Source: Auanema rhodensis (taxonomy: Eukaryota; Nematoda; Chromadorea; Rhabditida; Rhabditidae). Taken from it: a stretch of 64,000 nucleotides of DNA. The number at the start of each line of letters is the position of its first letter. Within the stretch, counting starts at the first letter, position 1. The notes beneath the pieces were generated by a model, which was not told the DNA's origin, ran no database searches, and saw nothing but the letters and a program-made list of their open reading frames with translations. The position numbers were made by a program, and so were the translations under genes. The stretch is taken from contig OZ059895.1 of NCBI GenBank assembly GCA_964057225.1, positions 18,443,688-18,507,687 on the forward strand, in the 5' to 3' direction. Below, piece after piece: positions 12,587-26,400 of the stretch.

Positions 12587-15500
12587 AAAATTACTTACTC
12601 TCATTTTGGGTTTAGTGTTTATAATTATAATCTAAAACTTCTCACATCTTCTTAATTCATGCACTGAACTTTCTCTCGTAATCAGTCTGAGTTTATATAC
12701 TAATTCATGATCATTAATCATTGTGCATACATTTCCCTTTTTTTGCAGAACAAATTTTTTCAATGAAAAGTAAGGTAATGTAAAGAATTATATAACAAGA
12801 GAATGAATAAGAGAATCAAAAGGATGATAGCATTTTCTTTACTCATAGCATATGTTGCAGAAGACAAAATATATAAATAAAACTATGAAAAGAATCAAAT
12901 ATCTATATATCTATATATATTTTTTTCGGAAGGAACTAGCAGATTTCCGCGAAATGATGAATTACATGACAAAAGACTTGTATTGTTTGAAACTAGTGTC
13001 TTCTGACATACTAGAACATCATATATACTTCAAGATAAAAGCAACATACTCAACTTCAACCAACTCTAGCTACAACTACAGCATGAGCAAGGACAAGTGC
13101 GGTGAATAGCCTGATGGCACCAACTCGTTAGTTAAGCATTCTCAATTCTGCGGCAAATGGATGGGCATAGCGGAAGTATATTTTTAATATTCGTCTAACT
13201 GTTCCTAACAGGTAGGTAGGTAAGAACAAGACAGAGGTCAAAAATGTAAAAAAAAAAAATTTTTAAACATTTTCTCAAGCTATAAAATTACCAATTGTCG
13301 CCGGATATTTACCGGAAATCATGCTATATCTATATGGTAATTAGCAGACGACAACTGATCAAACAGAAGTCTGAATTTTCCGAAATTGATGTTGATCATA
13401 TTCTTGTCATCTCTCTCGTCTTCTATTTTACTTTTTTCTGACACTCTAGATCACGTTCCCTCTAACTCTACTTTCTTTATCTTAATTCTCGCATGGAATA
13501 AGCTGAAAATAAGTTTTATGAAAAAAACACGGAATTATGAAGAAACAAATGAAGTTATTTAATGTTAAACAACATCACAATGTTCTTCCTCTTCCTTCTT
13601 TTTGACCTAAACAAAAAAGATTGATGTGCATTCAAACACATCCGAATGCATTAAAGATTATCACAAGAAAAAAAGAAGAAGAAGAAAAAGGAGGAGTAGA
13701 AGTAGAAAGAGTTGGGAAATTGCAAAAAAAGATGAAAACCTAATATAGAACCTCAGAATATGGCAAGAAAAAGATTTTTATTCTCATTTTAACTTGGATT
13801 TTTTTGAGAAAAACAACCATGCCTAAAGCACTACAGCTTCAATATTCAATTTGACACATTTTTACACGTTATATAACGTGCTGTATATATAATATATAAA
13901 TATATTGACGTCAGTGTTAATTTATACTAAATTAAAATATAAATTCACATGTTGAAAACAATAAAAAAAAATATAAAACGAAAGCTCACTAACTACAATG
14001 TAAAGTAAAGAACATATGCACGTATCACTGACTAATATGCTTAACGTGCTTCAAACCTTCTTCTGCTCAGAATTTCTTGATGACCAAATGAACTTCTCGA
14101 ATTCAAGGACCTCAACTTCGTTACGACTATACTGAGTTTTTTATTGTAGTAGATCTTCTTTTGAGAAGATAAGAATATCATTTTAAATAAAGTTAATGCT
14201 GGGAATTCCGCAAGCATGTTGAGCTTCTAACATATTTTTGAATAAAACCTAACGAAACATGAGAGCAGCAGAATATTAGTAAATCGTAACGTTGATCAAG
14301 TTGCTATATTTGAATTTTCTGTTTTGAAATTTACAAAATAAAAAGGCAAACATATTGAGAAGGGTTCATCAGAAAATACCATAGTGACATGAAGATGAAG
14401 AGAGAGGAAGAGAGAAGTAACAGAGCACCAGCTTGAGAGAGAGAAAGACGTTGAATAGAACAAACTGATATGCGAAATAAACATAAAACAATAATTAAAA
14501 TTAATTTTTAACCATAATCTCAAATTATAATCAGTATCAGATATCGTTTATATGAAAATTTGAAACATGAACATTGATTTTCTAATACTATGTTTCTTTG
14601 GCTCACTTACTATACTGCAGAATATGCATTAATCACAGTAGATAAGAGATGTTTGTTGTTAGGGTTTAAGATCTAAGAGCTTCTCCCCCCTTTTGGCTTG
14701 ATACCTCATCTCATTTTGCAAAGCTTTTCCTATTCCTTCCCTCTTCACCTCTTTCCCTCTTCTCTATTTCTCTCTCAATCTCTCTCTTATTTGTCTCTCT
14801 TAATTTGCCCTAACTGAGTCACATTACTCTCATAATAGTGGATCTTCTCTCATTTTCTCGCTCTATTTTAAGAAACTATCTAAAATATTTCTTTGTTATT
14901 AGCACTTAAAACTAAGCAGATTAACTTCAGATGAGAAAACGAATAAAAAAATAGTTCCAGAGGCAAATGATTAGATATTGTAATAGAAAAAGAGAGTAAA
15001 TGAGGAACAGCTGGAAGAAAAAGTCATCAGTTAAATCATCATTGTTATGAACCTTCGGAGGAAAAGAAGAGAAAAAAGGTTTAACATAAGGAAGAACATA
15101 AAAACTTTCAAAATGAAAGCTATATATACATCTTCATTTAAAATTAGAAGAGGAACAAGACGAAGTTGATGATGGCAGCGTAAAAGTAGCTTCAAAGCTA
15201 TGAAGAGTGTTTGTTGTTTGAAGAATGGCATACGATATACATATATATATATTTTTTTGTTAATTTAATATATCTTCTGATCTGAGAATTGTGTGAACTT
15301 TATCAATGATTTGCTACACACTGATATATTGCTATAGTCCGTGAAGTACTATTACTTATTATTAGTTCTATTTATAGTTAATATAGTTATCATATTTATG
15401 TGAGCATATATAATATTTAGAAAATATAAAGCATGACTCATTGAGTACGTGTATACAGCTATATCGAAGAAAAACTTGTTTGGACTTCCAGTAAGTAAGA

Positions 15501-17081
15501 AATTTCATAAAATATACGACAAGGACATGATATGCTTGTGTACTTTTGAATAGCTTTGCAAAAGATGTAAGAAGAACTCAACAGAAATGAACAAGTGAGT
15601 GAAGAATAATAGAAAAAATATGTTTTGTTCAGATTTACTTTGGAGTTTTAATGATATGAATACATGTAAACTGTCTCATACTCACAAGCATACATGCTCG
15701 CACACACCACAAACACATGGACAACGTAAGGTATTCTGAATAATGACTGATGGTTATAGAGTGTAGATGGAGTAGAGGATGTGGTTGTAAGTTGTTAGTA
15801 TCATCATATGCTTATAACTTCTTTGGTTTCATATAGCATGTATCTTCCTATTACTATTTCTTTGGAGAAAACGCAAAGAAAAGAAAAAAAAGCTGAAAAT
15901 TGTTCTTCATGATGTTAATGAAAATATTGCTCATACGAAGAGCTCTAGAAAATTATTGTTGCTTCCACACTTTATTAAATAGTTATCATTTGGCTTTATC
16001 ATTGTTTTTGCAACTTCAAAAACGTCATAAAGCACGCATAATAAAAGATTTTAATGGAAATATTAAGTTGAAAGAAACATATAAAATGCAATATGAACAA
16101 TAGGACTCCAAAGTCTAAGTATTATCAAGTGAACTTGAATAAGAAACATCAATCGGATGCTTGAAATAATGTATTAAGAGAAGAAATCGAGCATGGAACA
16201 CACTTTTTCATGAGGGATCAAAATATGTATCTTTTCTTAACTATATGTAATCATTTCTTTGTAAAAGTAAACTGAATATGTTGATTACAAGCTGAACATG
16301 ATATGTATGCTATGATATTTTCATTTCTGAAGTAGCTAAAACGTAAAGAAATACTGCTGAAGGATCAAATTTTTGGGAAGCTCTCCCTATCCCACTTGAC
16401 ACAAATATTTGAAAAAATGTTTTCATCGTCGTAACTAGCCCTATAATCCCGTTTTTTTTAATGTTTTTTCTTTGAATATGTTTTAAGCAAAAAAGGATAG
16501 CATAACATATATTATTCTGAGATTTATAACTTCGTTATTCTTTGATTCATATGTAATAACGTTTTTTTTAATTTATTGTTTTTTTTTTGGCGTTTAAACT
16601 CTGTGGGTCAGTCGAAGTGCATATGTATTTATCAAGATTGAAAAAAATTCAAAGATGAGTATAGAATATTCTGTTTTTTAGTCTGTGATGTCAACTGATT
16701 ACTGCAGATTGCAAAAAACGGAATGTTAAGACATGGAGTATTCAAATGAGGTAGATACGTAGATATTTGTTCAAATAGGAGAAGCTACTGCACTACTTCA
16801 TTATATGCTGTACATCCTCTTCGCAGCCTCTCGATCATTGTTGAAGCCTTGAGGGGGAACTCTTTATCAACTTTGAGTCAAATTTTTGTATGTCAACTCT
16901 CAGCAGATCTATGAATAACAAATTCGCTCGCGAATGAAAAGAGTCATAGTTTAAGACAAGTTTTGTTCTGATCTTTTAGGTATTAAAGATGAATACTAGT
17001 TGGTTCTTTATATAAACGAGTAGTATAAAAAACATTGAAATGTTTAAAAAAAAAACTGATCAAAAGATTAAGAGTGAGATT

Positions 17082-17085
<4 letters not shown>

Positions 17086-17135
<50 letters not shown>
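17086..17135. repeat. (GA)n microsatellite
   Basis: GA run with one AAG interruption, directly upstream (16 bp) of the 20-bp tandem repeat at 17,151, which itself contains a short GA core. Confidence 0.95.
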
Positions 17136-17150
17136 TTAGAATTTATAATG

Positions 17151-17330
17151 ACTAAAAGATAGAGAGAAGGACTAGAAGATAGAGAGAAGAACTAGGAGAT
17201 AGAGAGAAAGACTAGGAGATAGAGAGAAGGACTAGGAGATAGAGAGAAGGACTAGGAGATAGAGAGAAGGACTAGGAGATAGAGAGAAGGACTAGGAGAT
17301 AGAGAGAAGGACTAGGAGATAGAGAGAAGG
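17151..17330. repeat. 20-bp tandem repeat, nine copies
   Basis: Nine head-to-tail copies of a 20-bp unit with consensus ACTAGGAGATAGAGAGAAGG, starting at 17,151 and every 20 bp to 17,311-17,330. The first three copies carry single-base variants (ACTAAAAG, ACTAGAAG, and A or G changes at the unit end); the last six are essentially identical, consistent with recent homogenisation from the right. The unit probably arose from the neighbouring GA repeat. There is no spacer-repeat structure, so this is a minisatellite, not a CRISPR array. Confidence 0.95.
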
Positions 17331-19620
17331 AAGGATCGTACAAAAAAATCACAAGAGCTAAGCTATAAATAAAAAGTGAAACAGTGGGAAAATAATTCGT
17401 TTTTTTTTGTTTCATAAAGGAATAAGAAGACATATATTACTCGAATTACAACAATTATAACAAGAAATAGAGAAGGATATGTCACTAACTTCAAAAACAA
17501 AACATATAAATTTTCTTCTCAAAAATTGAGACAGGAAATAATTGAAAATTTAACTCTTCCTATTGTTCTTCGACTGGTTAGTCTGTTCTTACGTACTTTC
17601 TCTCGTACTTACTTTCATTCTTTCTCTCTGTCTACCTCTCTAACTAACTCTACAGCTCATTCTTCTTTCTCATACCTTGTTCCAAGTAATATCTGAAGCT
17701 TTATCAATTTCTCTGTTAGTGAGTAATATGTCGAAACCGTAAATTTTAAAATAATATAAATGGATTGAATTCATTTCCAGTTTTCAAGTCAGATCAGAGA
17801 ATCAAAGAACAGTGCCTTCATATGTCTTTCATTCTAGTAACTTCATATAGTCAAGTAAAAGATTGATGGTGATTCAACTTAGAACAGAAAGTGAAAGAGT
17901 GAATATAGTGAATGTGTGTTCGTATTCTTTTATACTTTTCACTGATGAATATGATGCTGTGAAAATGATAAATCATCTTAATCTATTATAATATTATTTC
18001 TTATTTCATCATTCATCTATTACTTATTATAAATTATATCTAACTATTTAAAAAAAAAAGAAAATAGATACATATATGTGTAAATATCTGACATAGATTG
18101 AGAATGAGTCTATTGAACACTAAGCCAGATATACATACATTCATACATATATGTAAATTATATATACATATATACATTATAATTGAAAGACAACAACAAA
18201 TAAAAGAAAATATGTTCACACCTGTTGTAACAAAACAACTTAAGCTATGTCATATTAGGTAGTAGAATATAAAACAACAAATTTTCATCGTGTCATATGT
18301 CCATCAGTATACATGTAAATACTGCCAAGAATAAAATACAGAATAAGTGAAATTTTCCGAATGAACAGCTTGAGTTGGCGCATAAAAGTCCAGTTGATAT
18401 AACAGGAACACGATGGAAATTTATTTTTTTATGTTCAAAAAGGAAAAAAACTAATAATAAAATGAATATGCGTAATCAGAGCGTAGGTTTGTAAGTTATA
18501 TGTATACAACCTAAACAAGAATCCAGCTCATAATCGGTCATTCGAGCGTTTTTGACGACTATATATAGATGAATATATTTATAATAAGTATAGGTAACGA
18601 TAGTAATTAGCTGAAAACAAGACGGATGTTTAAGAAGAAGAGAAAAATTATTAAAATTAAGAAAACGACATATCTAAAAAACTAATAAGCTATATGAAAC
18701 CATGGAGCAGGTAAACATTATGATACTTTGATATTCAAAACTTTTTTTTGCACATCAAGCAGTGCGTTCCCTATGTGATGTCTTACTACAACAAGTGATC
18801 AGCTTTTCTTACTTGACGTCAAAAATTGTATTTTATTCAATGAATTTTTAGAATTGGCAAGCAGATGTTTTGTAAACATATTATACAATATGATTGAACC
18901 TGTGTGTTAGAGTAACAAAGGTTACCCATAACTAAATGAGCTGATGATGTTACGGAGAAAAGCAAAGTGAAGATTAGATAGTTGTCGACATGGTGGCATA
19001 CGACTCAAAAAGCAATGTCACAAGTAGAAATTGGAGACAAAAATGTTGCTCATGCTTCAAGTGAATAACATAAAGAAATAAGAAAGTTTAGTTATAGAGA
19101 GATCGAGATCGAGAGTAAGGGAAACAAAGAGAGATGTGGGAAGATAATGTCGATATACATATGTAAAGTAATTGATTATCATCCAAATTTGAAGTTGATG
19201 TACTATGTAAAGCTGATAGTATATAGCATTTCCTAGACACAATACTTGAAAAACTTGAGCATCTATCTGATTTGATGTCAGTGGGCTCGTGGAGGTATCA
19301 CCCACTCCAATTCTTAAGTCCAGCTACCGTGCAGTATCGATGAACTCAATTTATAGTTCTGTCATCTGATAAATTTCCCAAACGTTAATGTCAACAATCT
19401 TCAGCCGTTTTGCGAATTATAATGATGAAAAGCAGCGAGAAAAGTATGAGAAAAAAAGAAATATTAGAAGAATTGAATTGTGAATTGAAGAGACGAGATG
19501 TAACAGTAGAGGTAATGAAAACTGCATCAAAATAGAAGTGAGGGAGAGAATAAGAGAAATAGAGAGAGGATAAGAGAGAAGAAAAGAGAAAGAGAGAGAG
19601 AGAAAGAGAAAGAGAGAGAT

Positions 19621-19670
<50 letters not shown>

Positions 19671-22600
19671 GTTTTCTAATAAGATCTCTGGATGTTAAAT
19701 GTACCCAACAAGATATAGTATAATTTACACTTATTATTAGCATAATTTATATATATATATAGAGAAAAAAATGAGTAACAATGACGATGGGTGGAAATTA
19801 CAAATTTAAAATCTATAGAACAGACAATCACAACTGAAACGAATCATGTTGAAGACCTAGTGTCCGAAAAACAAACAGGAAATCAGAAATATGCATGGTG
19901 CGTTTTGCCAATTTTGGTTTACAAATTAGTAACTGTACTCCTGGTTCATTCTGAATTCGAATTCAGGAACACTGGAACACTAAGTCTCTCTCATGTTGTA
20001 TAATTCGCTGTTTGGATAAGAAAGAGGCTCATGATATACTGTGATTTGAACTTCCTTCAATCTCATTATCTTGCTCTCTTTGCTTACCTTTTCTTAACTT
20101 TACTCTCTTTTGTCTATTGGTTTTGTAATAATATTAAACTGAAATTTTACAACTTTCCACGAAGTACATGCTCGTCACCTATTCGTTTTGCAAAATTGTC
20201 GGGCCGAAAAACCGGAAAAAAGAAACCAATTGAAAGTATAATAATTGAAATTTTAACCATAATTTCACTCTTTTTCTAGGATAAATAGATATTTTGCTTT
20301 GTAACAAGCTGATTATCAAATATAGAATTTAGCGGTGATTATACAAAAGCCGTCACGGCGTTCATTCAACAGAAGCAATATCCAATTTATCCTATGATTT
20401 TCAGATTAGTTTTGAATTGTTAAGAGTAGCTTAGCAAGTATATTATGAATATAAAGAATGAATATAATAAAAAAGATTGTTGTTGATGGTTATCCTAGTT
20501 GTCGTTCGCTTTGACTACAGGATAAATTCTGTTTTTTGCAACATACTCATGTATGAGAGCAAGCGTAATGTTAACATTTCATGGAAGAATATGTGAAAAA
20601 ATACTTATTTTCTAATAAAGGTCACACAGATTTCAAAAAACATAGACAACTTTGGAAAAGAAGGAAAAACGACATCATCATGCAACTGCAGAGAACAACA
20701 AAGATAATTTTTGCGGAGCTAGATGAGCTAGATGAGGAAGCTTAATAGGCAATCATATTTATTTGTTAACTTAACATGAAGCTGTAAAATCAATTGAAAG
20801 AACGAAACAGTATAAAGGAAAATAATTTGTTTTGTTTTCACAGACGTTTCTCTCTCTCTCTTTCTCTCCGTATCTCTAACCTAATTTTACTCTTTCTCTT
20901 ACTCTCACTCCCATTATATTAGTTTTTCAAAAAAACTTTTTTTGCTAATAATAACAAAGAAGTCTTGGTAGGAAAAAGACATCAGTATCAACATAGTATC
21001 ATCTGATTTGCTATACCGAATTCAATAGTTTCACGGAAAGCTCGTTCAATAATGAGCATAAAAGATGATTCATATCATTCTTTCAGCCTTTTCTGAGACA
21101 GGCTAAACAGATTTGAGCTTGTCTGTGACAGCTGTGCCTACGTCGTCTTACTGTCTGTGTATTTTGCTGAAAAGGTTAACCGAAATAGATTGTGGCGCAA
21201 ATCAAGACAGCGGTAGCAAGCTGAAAGGTTTTAATGATTTCAAAGTTGTCACAAAAGAGACCATCTAAATAGAGCATCTGTACTTGGTGAACAGCATAAC
21301 ACGGATTCTGTTATGAAGATGCATTGTGGTAGCTACATATTCCAAAATGGAATACACAAGAGTCTGTTTTTATTACATACACCAACAATTTATCAATCAG
21401 TTGTCAAAAAATCTCAAAATATTCTCAAAATTCACGAGCAGAATGATTCATTTCTGCCAGATCGAACTGTTTTCGAAAATGTCAAAATACTCTCGGTAAA
21501 ACGTTCTCTTTAAAGCTTTTTTCTAGGCTAAGTGTTATAAAATCATTATTGTACATTACAAGAATACTTTTAAAAATTAATTATTTTACAAAATATACAC
21601 AGTTATATACTATAGACTGTTTCAAAAGATTTAATTTGTTACATTCGCTAAGTCTCGTCCGCTTTGTCAGGCTTTTTTCCTGCTAAATGTCATGTGTAAG
21701 CCATCGCACTGACGTCATTTCACTGACTGAAACACAGCAGCTGAATAGTTTCAAACAGAACAGGCAGAGTTCTTATCATTACTACTATAACAGCTACCGT
21801 TTTAAACATTTTCGTCCATCAATCTGTCTGCAGTTGAAAAGACAAGTAGACGTGCGCAGAGTTGATATATTCGATGACACTAGGGATAAATAGTAAAGTG
21901 ACTGTGGAATAGATCAAAATAGAAGAAGATCGAAGTAAAGAAATTAGTATGTAAACTGACAGTATATCATATTACAATCATCTGATTCAAAGTACATATG
22001 CTCTTCATTGATTCTACTAATTGTTCTCGATATTATCGTCAGGATCATCAAATAAAAAAAACTACAAAACGAACAGGAATAGCAGAAAAGACATAATCAA
22101 CTGCTTAAACAGCCCCAGCTCCCGTAGAACTATGCATGTATGTGATGTTATGCCCTCATCTTGCCCGTCGAGTTTATCTGGCTGGACATGTTAGACCCGA
22201 TTAAGTGCGTCAACTTAAATCGGATACTCCCAGATAAAAATTTTCGGAGTAGAAGGAAAAACAAAGAAAGACATTTCAGACAAAGCAAAGACAATTGTAA
22301 GTGGGTAACACTATGTGACCGAATATTTCGATATGAAAAGGTCAAAAGGTGAAGAAACTCTTGTTAGCGAAAAATAGGATGAAAAGAGAAAGAAACACAC
22401 CAGGTCAGTGTCCGAAAATGTGTGGAAGCCGGCCACTGAACAAGTAGTTGATGATTCAGATCTCTGATAGGGATGCACTTATCAAAGTCTGATAATCCGA
22501 TTTTCAACACGAAACTGGACAATTCAACAATATTTTGCTTGCAATTGTATGCTCTCATAGGGTCTGCAGTCATCAATACTTTTAAAGTGAAGACAAAACT

Positions 22601-23489
22601 GAGCATTCGGATATGTAACTGTGAGCCAAAACATAATTATTATTTTGTTTTGGAGACTTGTTCAGATATAGAAATACAACAACGAAAACGATAGCACGAA
22701 ATTTACACATTTTAAGAAGAGGTGGTAAAAGAAACTGCTAAATATGGTCTGCACGACTGCATTTCAGCAGCGTGCTCGTAGATTTCTCAGGTTAATTGTC
22801 AATGAAAGAGTTGTGAGCAAGTCTTTCCCGACTTTCCCTCAAGAAGAACTGACAGATCCGAAGTGTAAATAGACCCGGCGGCAAGTAACCAGCCTTAAGG
22901 TCTCCTATATTTCCGGAATATTTAAAAACTACTTGTACATATATCGCTATACTGGTGTACAAATACTGAATTTAACCTCGTACTCTGACTTAAAACTGGA
23001 GTACTATTAGTGAGAAAAAAACAAATAAATAAATATTTGCAACAAAAATAAATTAAAAAGGTTTATAAAACACATCACAACTTATTAAATAACCGCATAG
23101 AATTGGAAACCTAAACACAAATGTTAAAAAGGGAGGAAAATCACACTTCAAACAAAATTCGAGAAGAGACCAAGAACACAAAACCAGGTGTTGCATACTG
23201 CATTAAGATGATAATACTAATGACGATAATTATGAGAAAACAAACATGATCGAAGTCTTGAATGTTTAAAATAGGAGATTCATACACTTATGACCTAACA
23301 TTGAAACAAATATACATGAGGTTGAAAGATATACAAGTGAATCTGAGGCAAAATGAAGACATTAAAACGCGTTTTTTTTTATCGGCAGAAGTATCAGAAA
23401 AAAATTATGAGCAAAACAAAATATTTATTCGAATTTAAATGTGGGTGGCCAGAAACTTTTGCGCAGACCTAATAAAAGAAATCAAAAAA
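17331..23489. other. Gene desert, right part
   Basis: About 6 kb with no recognised gene. Between about 20,000 and 22,900 the base composition is less extreme and several open frames of 60-80 codons occur (for example 20,031-20,279, 21,313-21,513, 22,161-22,352 and a 43-codon frame at 22,744-22,875). None shows a domain, a consistent splice structure or similarity that I recognise. This stretch lies beyond the 3' end of the ADAM10 gene (minus strand, stop at 23,490). Confidence 0.55.
19556..19670. repeat. GA-rich microsatellite, compound
   Basis: About 115 bp of GA repeats with repeated AAG interruptions, ending in a pure GA run of about 20 units. It lies in a polypurine tract that begins near 19,540. 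Confidence 0.9.
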
Positions 23490-26400
23490 TTACTTTCCTT
23501 TCCTCCTGTCTTTAGGAGGTGCATCTACAGCAGTCTGTCGTTTATTTTTTCGATGTCCTCTAGGAGGTCCTCCTAAAGCTGATGGGTCAGCAGCAACCGT
23601 ATAAGGTGGAGGTGGTTCAACTACTATTACAGCAGGTTGTGCTCCAGAAGCTGCAGCAGGAGGAGCTGAAGTAGGTAAAGGCGGCGCTGACGGCCTGGCA
23701 CTAGATCTCGACGGTTCAGCACCTACAGGTCGCATCTGAGAAGAATTTACTGGAGTTCCACCTGCTGCTGACCGATGACGCTGCCTACGTTGGCGCTAAA
23801 AAATCAGATTACTAATCCAATTACAGAAGGTTCAACTTACAATTAAAGTACTTGGCCTAGTCAGTGTTTGATATATATTCAATGCAGGAGCCTTGTTAGG
23901 ATTAGTACTGGGAGTATGTACTGCACAGCATTTCACAAAAACACACATGAATATAGCAAGAGCAACACCTCCAGTTCCTACAGCCCACCAATGTCCCTAG
24001 AGAAAAAGATAATTCAGCAATTTACACTTCTAGCTCACCTGAACCCATTGTGTTACAGTTTCAATCGTTTTCTTGTCAAACAATAAATTTTTTAATCGAG
24101 CAAGAGGCCCGTTGGCATCAACACTTCGACATTTACGGAAAATATCACAGTACCCTGAAAAACAAAATGATAAATTGTAATACAATTTATTCCGAGAATA
24201 ACGGAATTTGAATAAATACCTTTATAGTTATTACAAGGAGATCCTGGATGTAAAACAAGACCACTCTGATTTGATCTTCCTGATTGTATGAAAGTAGTCC
24301 TATTGCTAGAAAATTCAGGCAACAATACGCTAGATGTACACTCTATAATTATATAACTAGAAATTTAACACAAAAAAAAATTACTTCCGTCTTTTAAGCA
24401 AGCAAGGAAACACAGTTCCTCTGGTTTTCCCTCAGTTAAGAAGCAGTCTTTGAGTCCAAATAATTCACAAATTGAACCGTTACAGCTACCTCCAGAACAG
24501 GCCTAAAACGATTCTTTAACAAAATCGCATCAGCGATGGTTTTGTTATACCTTCGTACTATCTTGACAAGGAATACCATTTCTCTTAGGAGTAGAATGAG
24601 GACATTGGGCGGATAGACCATCACAAGTTTGCGCTTCGCTGCATTCAGACTCCTAATAAGAAAACCGAATAAAATAAGAAAAACAGGAAAACAATATACC
24701 TGTCGGCAAATTCTTTCTTCTTGTGCTAAATGAAGTCCACAAGTTTCGGAATTACAACAGTATCCCTCCGAAGGAGAGCATTTTGCGAAAGACTATAAAA
24801 TTGACTTAGATTTAAAAAGGAAAAAATAATATAAATACTTTTCTTTTGCAAGGACCTGGTTGACCACCACGTCCGGTTTCATGTGGAGTACAACATCTGA
24901 AGTTAAAACAGATAAACAATGAACTATCTTAATATCTCACTTATCACCCATTTGATCACAATCAGCTTGTGAAAAACCACAGTCGCATTCCTCTCCAGGT
25001 TCCCAAATCTGATTCCCACAGAATGCAGAAGTTCTCTCTTAAATAAACCATTTCACATAATAATAACAGGAAAACAAAATACCTTGGAAGCAATTTCTTT
25101 TAGATAGGGATGATATAATAACATTTCTGGTGGGATCGACGGGAACTGATTGGAGCACAACATTTAATACATTTGAGATATTCGCGATAGAACATGGTGA
25201 GAATTTTGAATTATTAGGTTTATCTCCAGAAGTAGCAGAGGAAAACATAATAAAGTTACCATCCGGTAATCCGGGTTGACATTCTATTAATTTAATAATG
25301 ATTAAATTATTGAGAATAATATTTACCTGAAGGAAAATCATGAGGAGACCCAAAATTATGTCCTATTTCGTGAGCGAGAGTGAGCTGAGATACACGTGTA
25401 GGTACTCTATTACCATAGTTAACTAGAGTTATAATTCCAGTATTCAGGGATCGAAATACCCATCCTCTTGAGCCTTCATTGTATCGTTGATAAACTTGAC
25501 AAATACCGCCAGCGGTATCTAGAACAAAAATAAAATTAACTAATTTTCACACAAAAATAGCTCACTATATTGAGGACTAGCAACCCAGGCAAGACCTAAC
25601 GTGCCTCCAACGAAATCACGAAACGTTAAAGCATAGGCTAAACAAAATGCCGAATGATTTCTTTGAGAATTTAAATTCAAGAAATTCGAAACATCAACAT
25701 TTTCTTCGCAGAAAGGATTATCAGAACCTGGTATAGCTTTTCCATTTTTACAAGTATCAGGTGTGAAAATCTGCGAAGAAAGAACAATAACACACAGTTT
25801 CAATATAGGCAAAACTAACCGAAGTTCTTTGAATAACAAAATGCAACCCTTTAATGCCATCAAAATTTGTTCCTTCATAAATTTCATTCACAGCTTTTAT
25901 GTGATTGTAAAACAAACTGACGATTTCCTCACGAGTTCTAAATTTTTTTTAATCAAATAGTTTTATCAAAAAATTTGTGTTGTACCTGATTCCATCATAA
26001 TTCCCTTCTTTTCTTCTTATATGTTCGTACAATTTGTGATCCGCTTGTAAATAAAGCGAGCAAGTACGTACATTGTACAAACCCTTCGCATCTTTAGTAG
26101 ACCTTTTGTTACGACCAGGCCTATAATCCACTTCTTTCAAACAAAAGAAACATTAAACCGATTTACATAGTCATATAATTCGTGTATTCGTCAGGAGCTG
26201 GTTCAGCAGATCTTTGTATCCTGGCCATCGATTCCTTGATATCATCTCGCAAGCCACAACCGTGAACACTTCCATCTTGCGCATTTCTTAATTCAATATA
26301 TTATGAAATAACAAAAGAATAACAAAAGAATCACATACCGTTTCACACGCATTTTTTGATGATTAATTTCATTATCATGATAAATAATAGAATGGTATTT

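Larger units (their letters stand above)
2300..17080. other. Gene desert, left part
   Basis: About 15 kb of AT-rich DNA in which I recognise no protein family, RNA gene or mobile-element protein. Open frames here are short, low in complexity and often generated by the GA/CT microsatellites (Ser-Leu or Arg-Glu repeats). The contents are purine-rich tracts, TA-rich tracts, a GAT trinucleotide run near 3,355-3,375, a two-copy 15-bp duplication at 8,642-8,671, and the microsatellites listed separately. It may be intronic or regulatory sequence of the receptor gene at the left edge. Confidence 0.6.

Noticed and set aside
13865-13880. Perfect 16-bp palindrome CACGTTATATAACGTG
   Set aside because: One such palindrome is expected by chance in a window of this size and it lies in AT-rich desert with no gene nearby.
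17151-17330. CRISPR-like regular repeat spacing
   Set aside because: The repeats are directly adjacent without unique spacers, and the genome is eukaryotic.
20031-22875. Several 40-80-codon frames at the right end of the desert
   Set aside because: No recognisable domains, no consistent splice structure, and overlapping frames on both strands; left as unassigned sequence.
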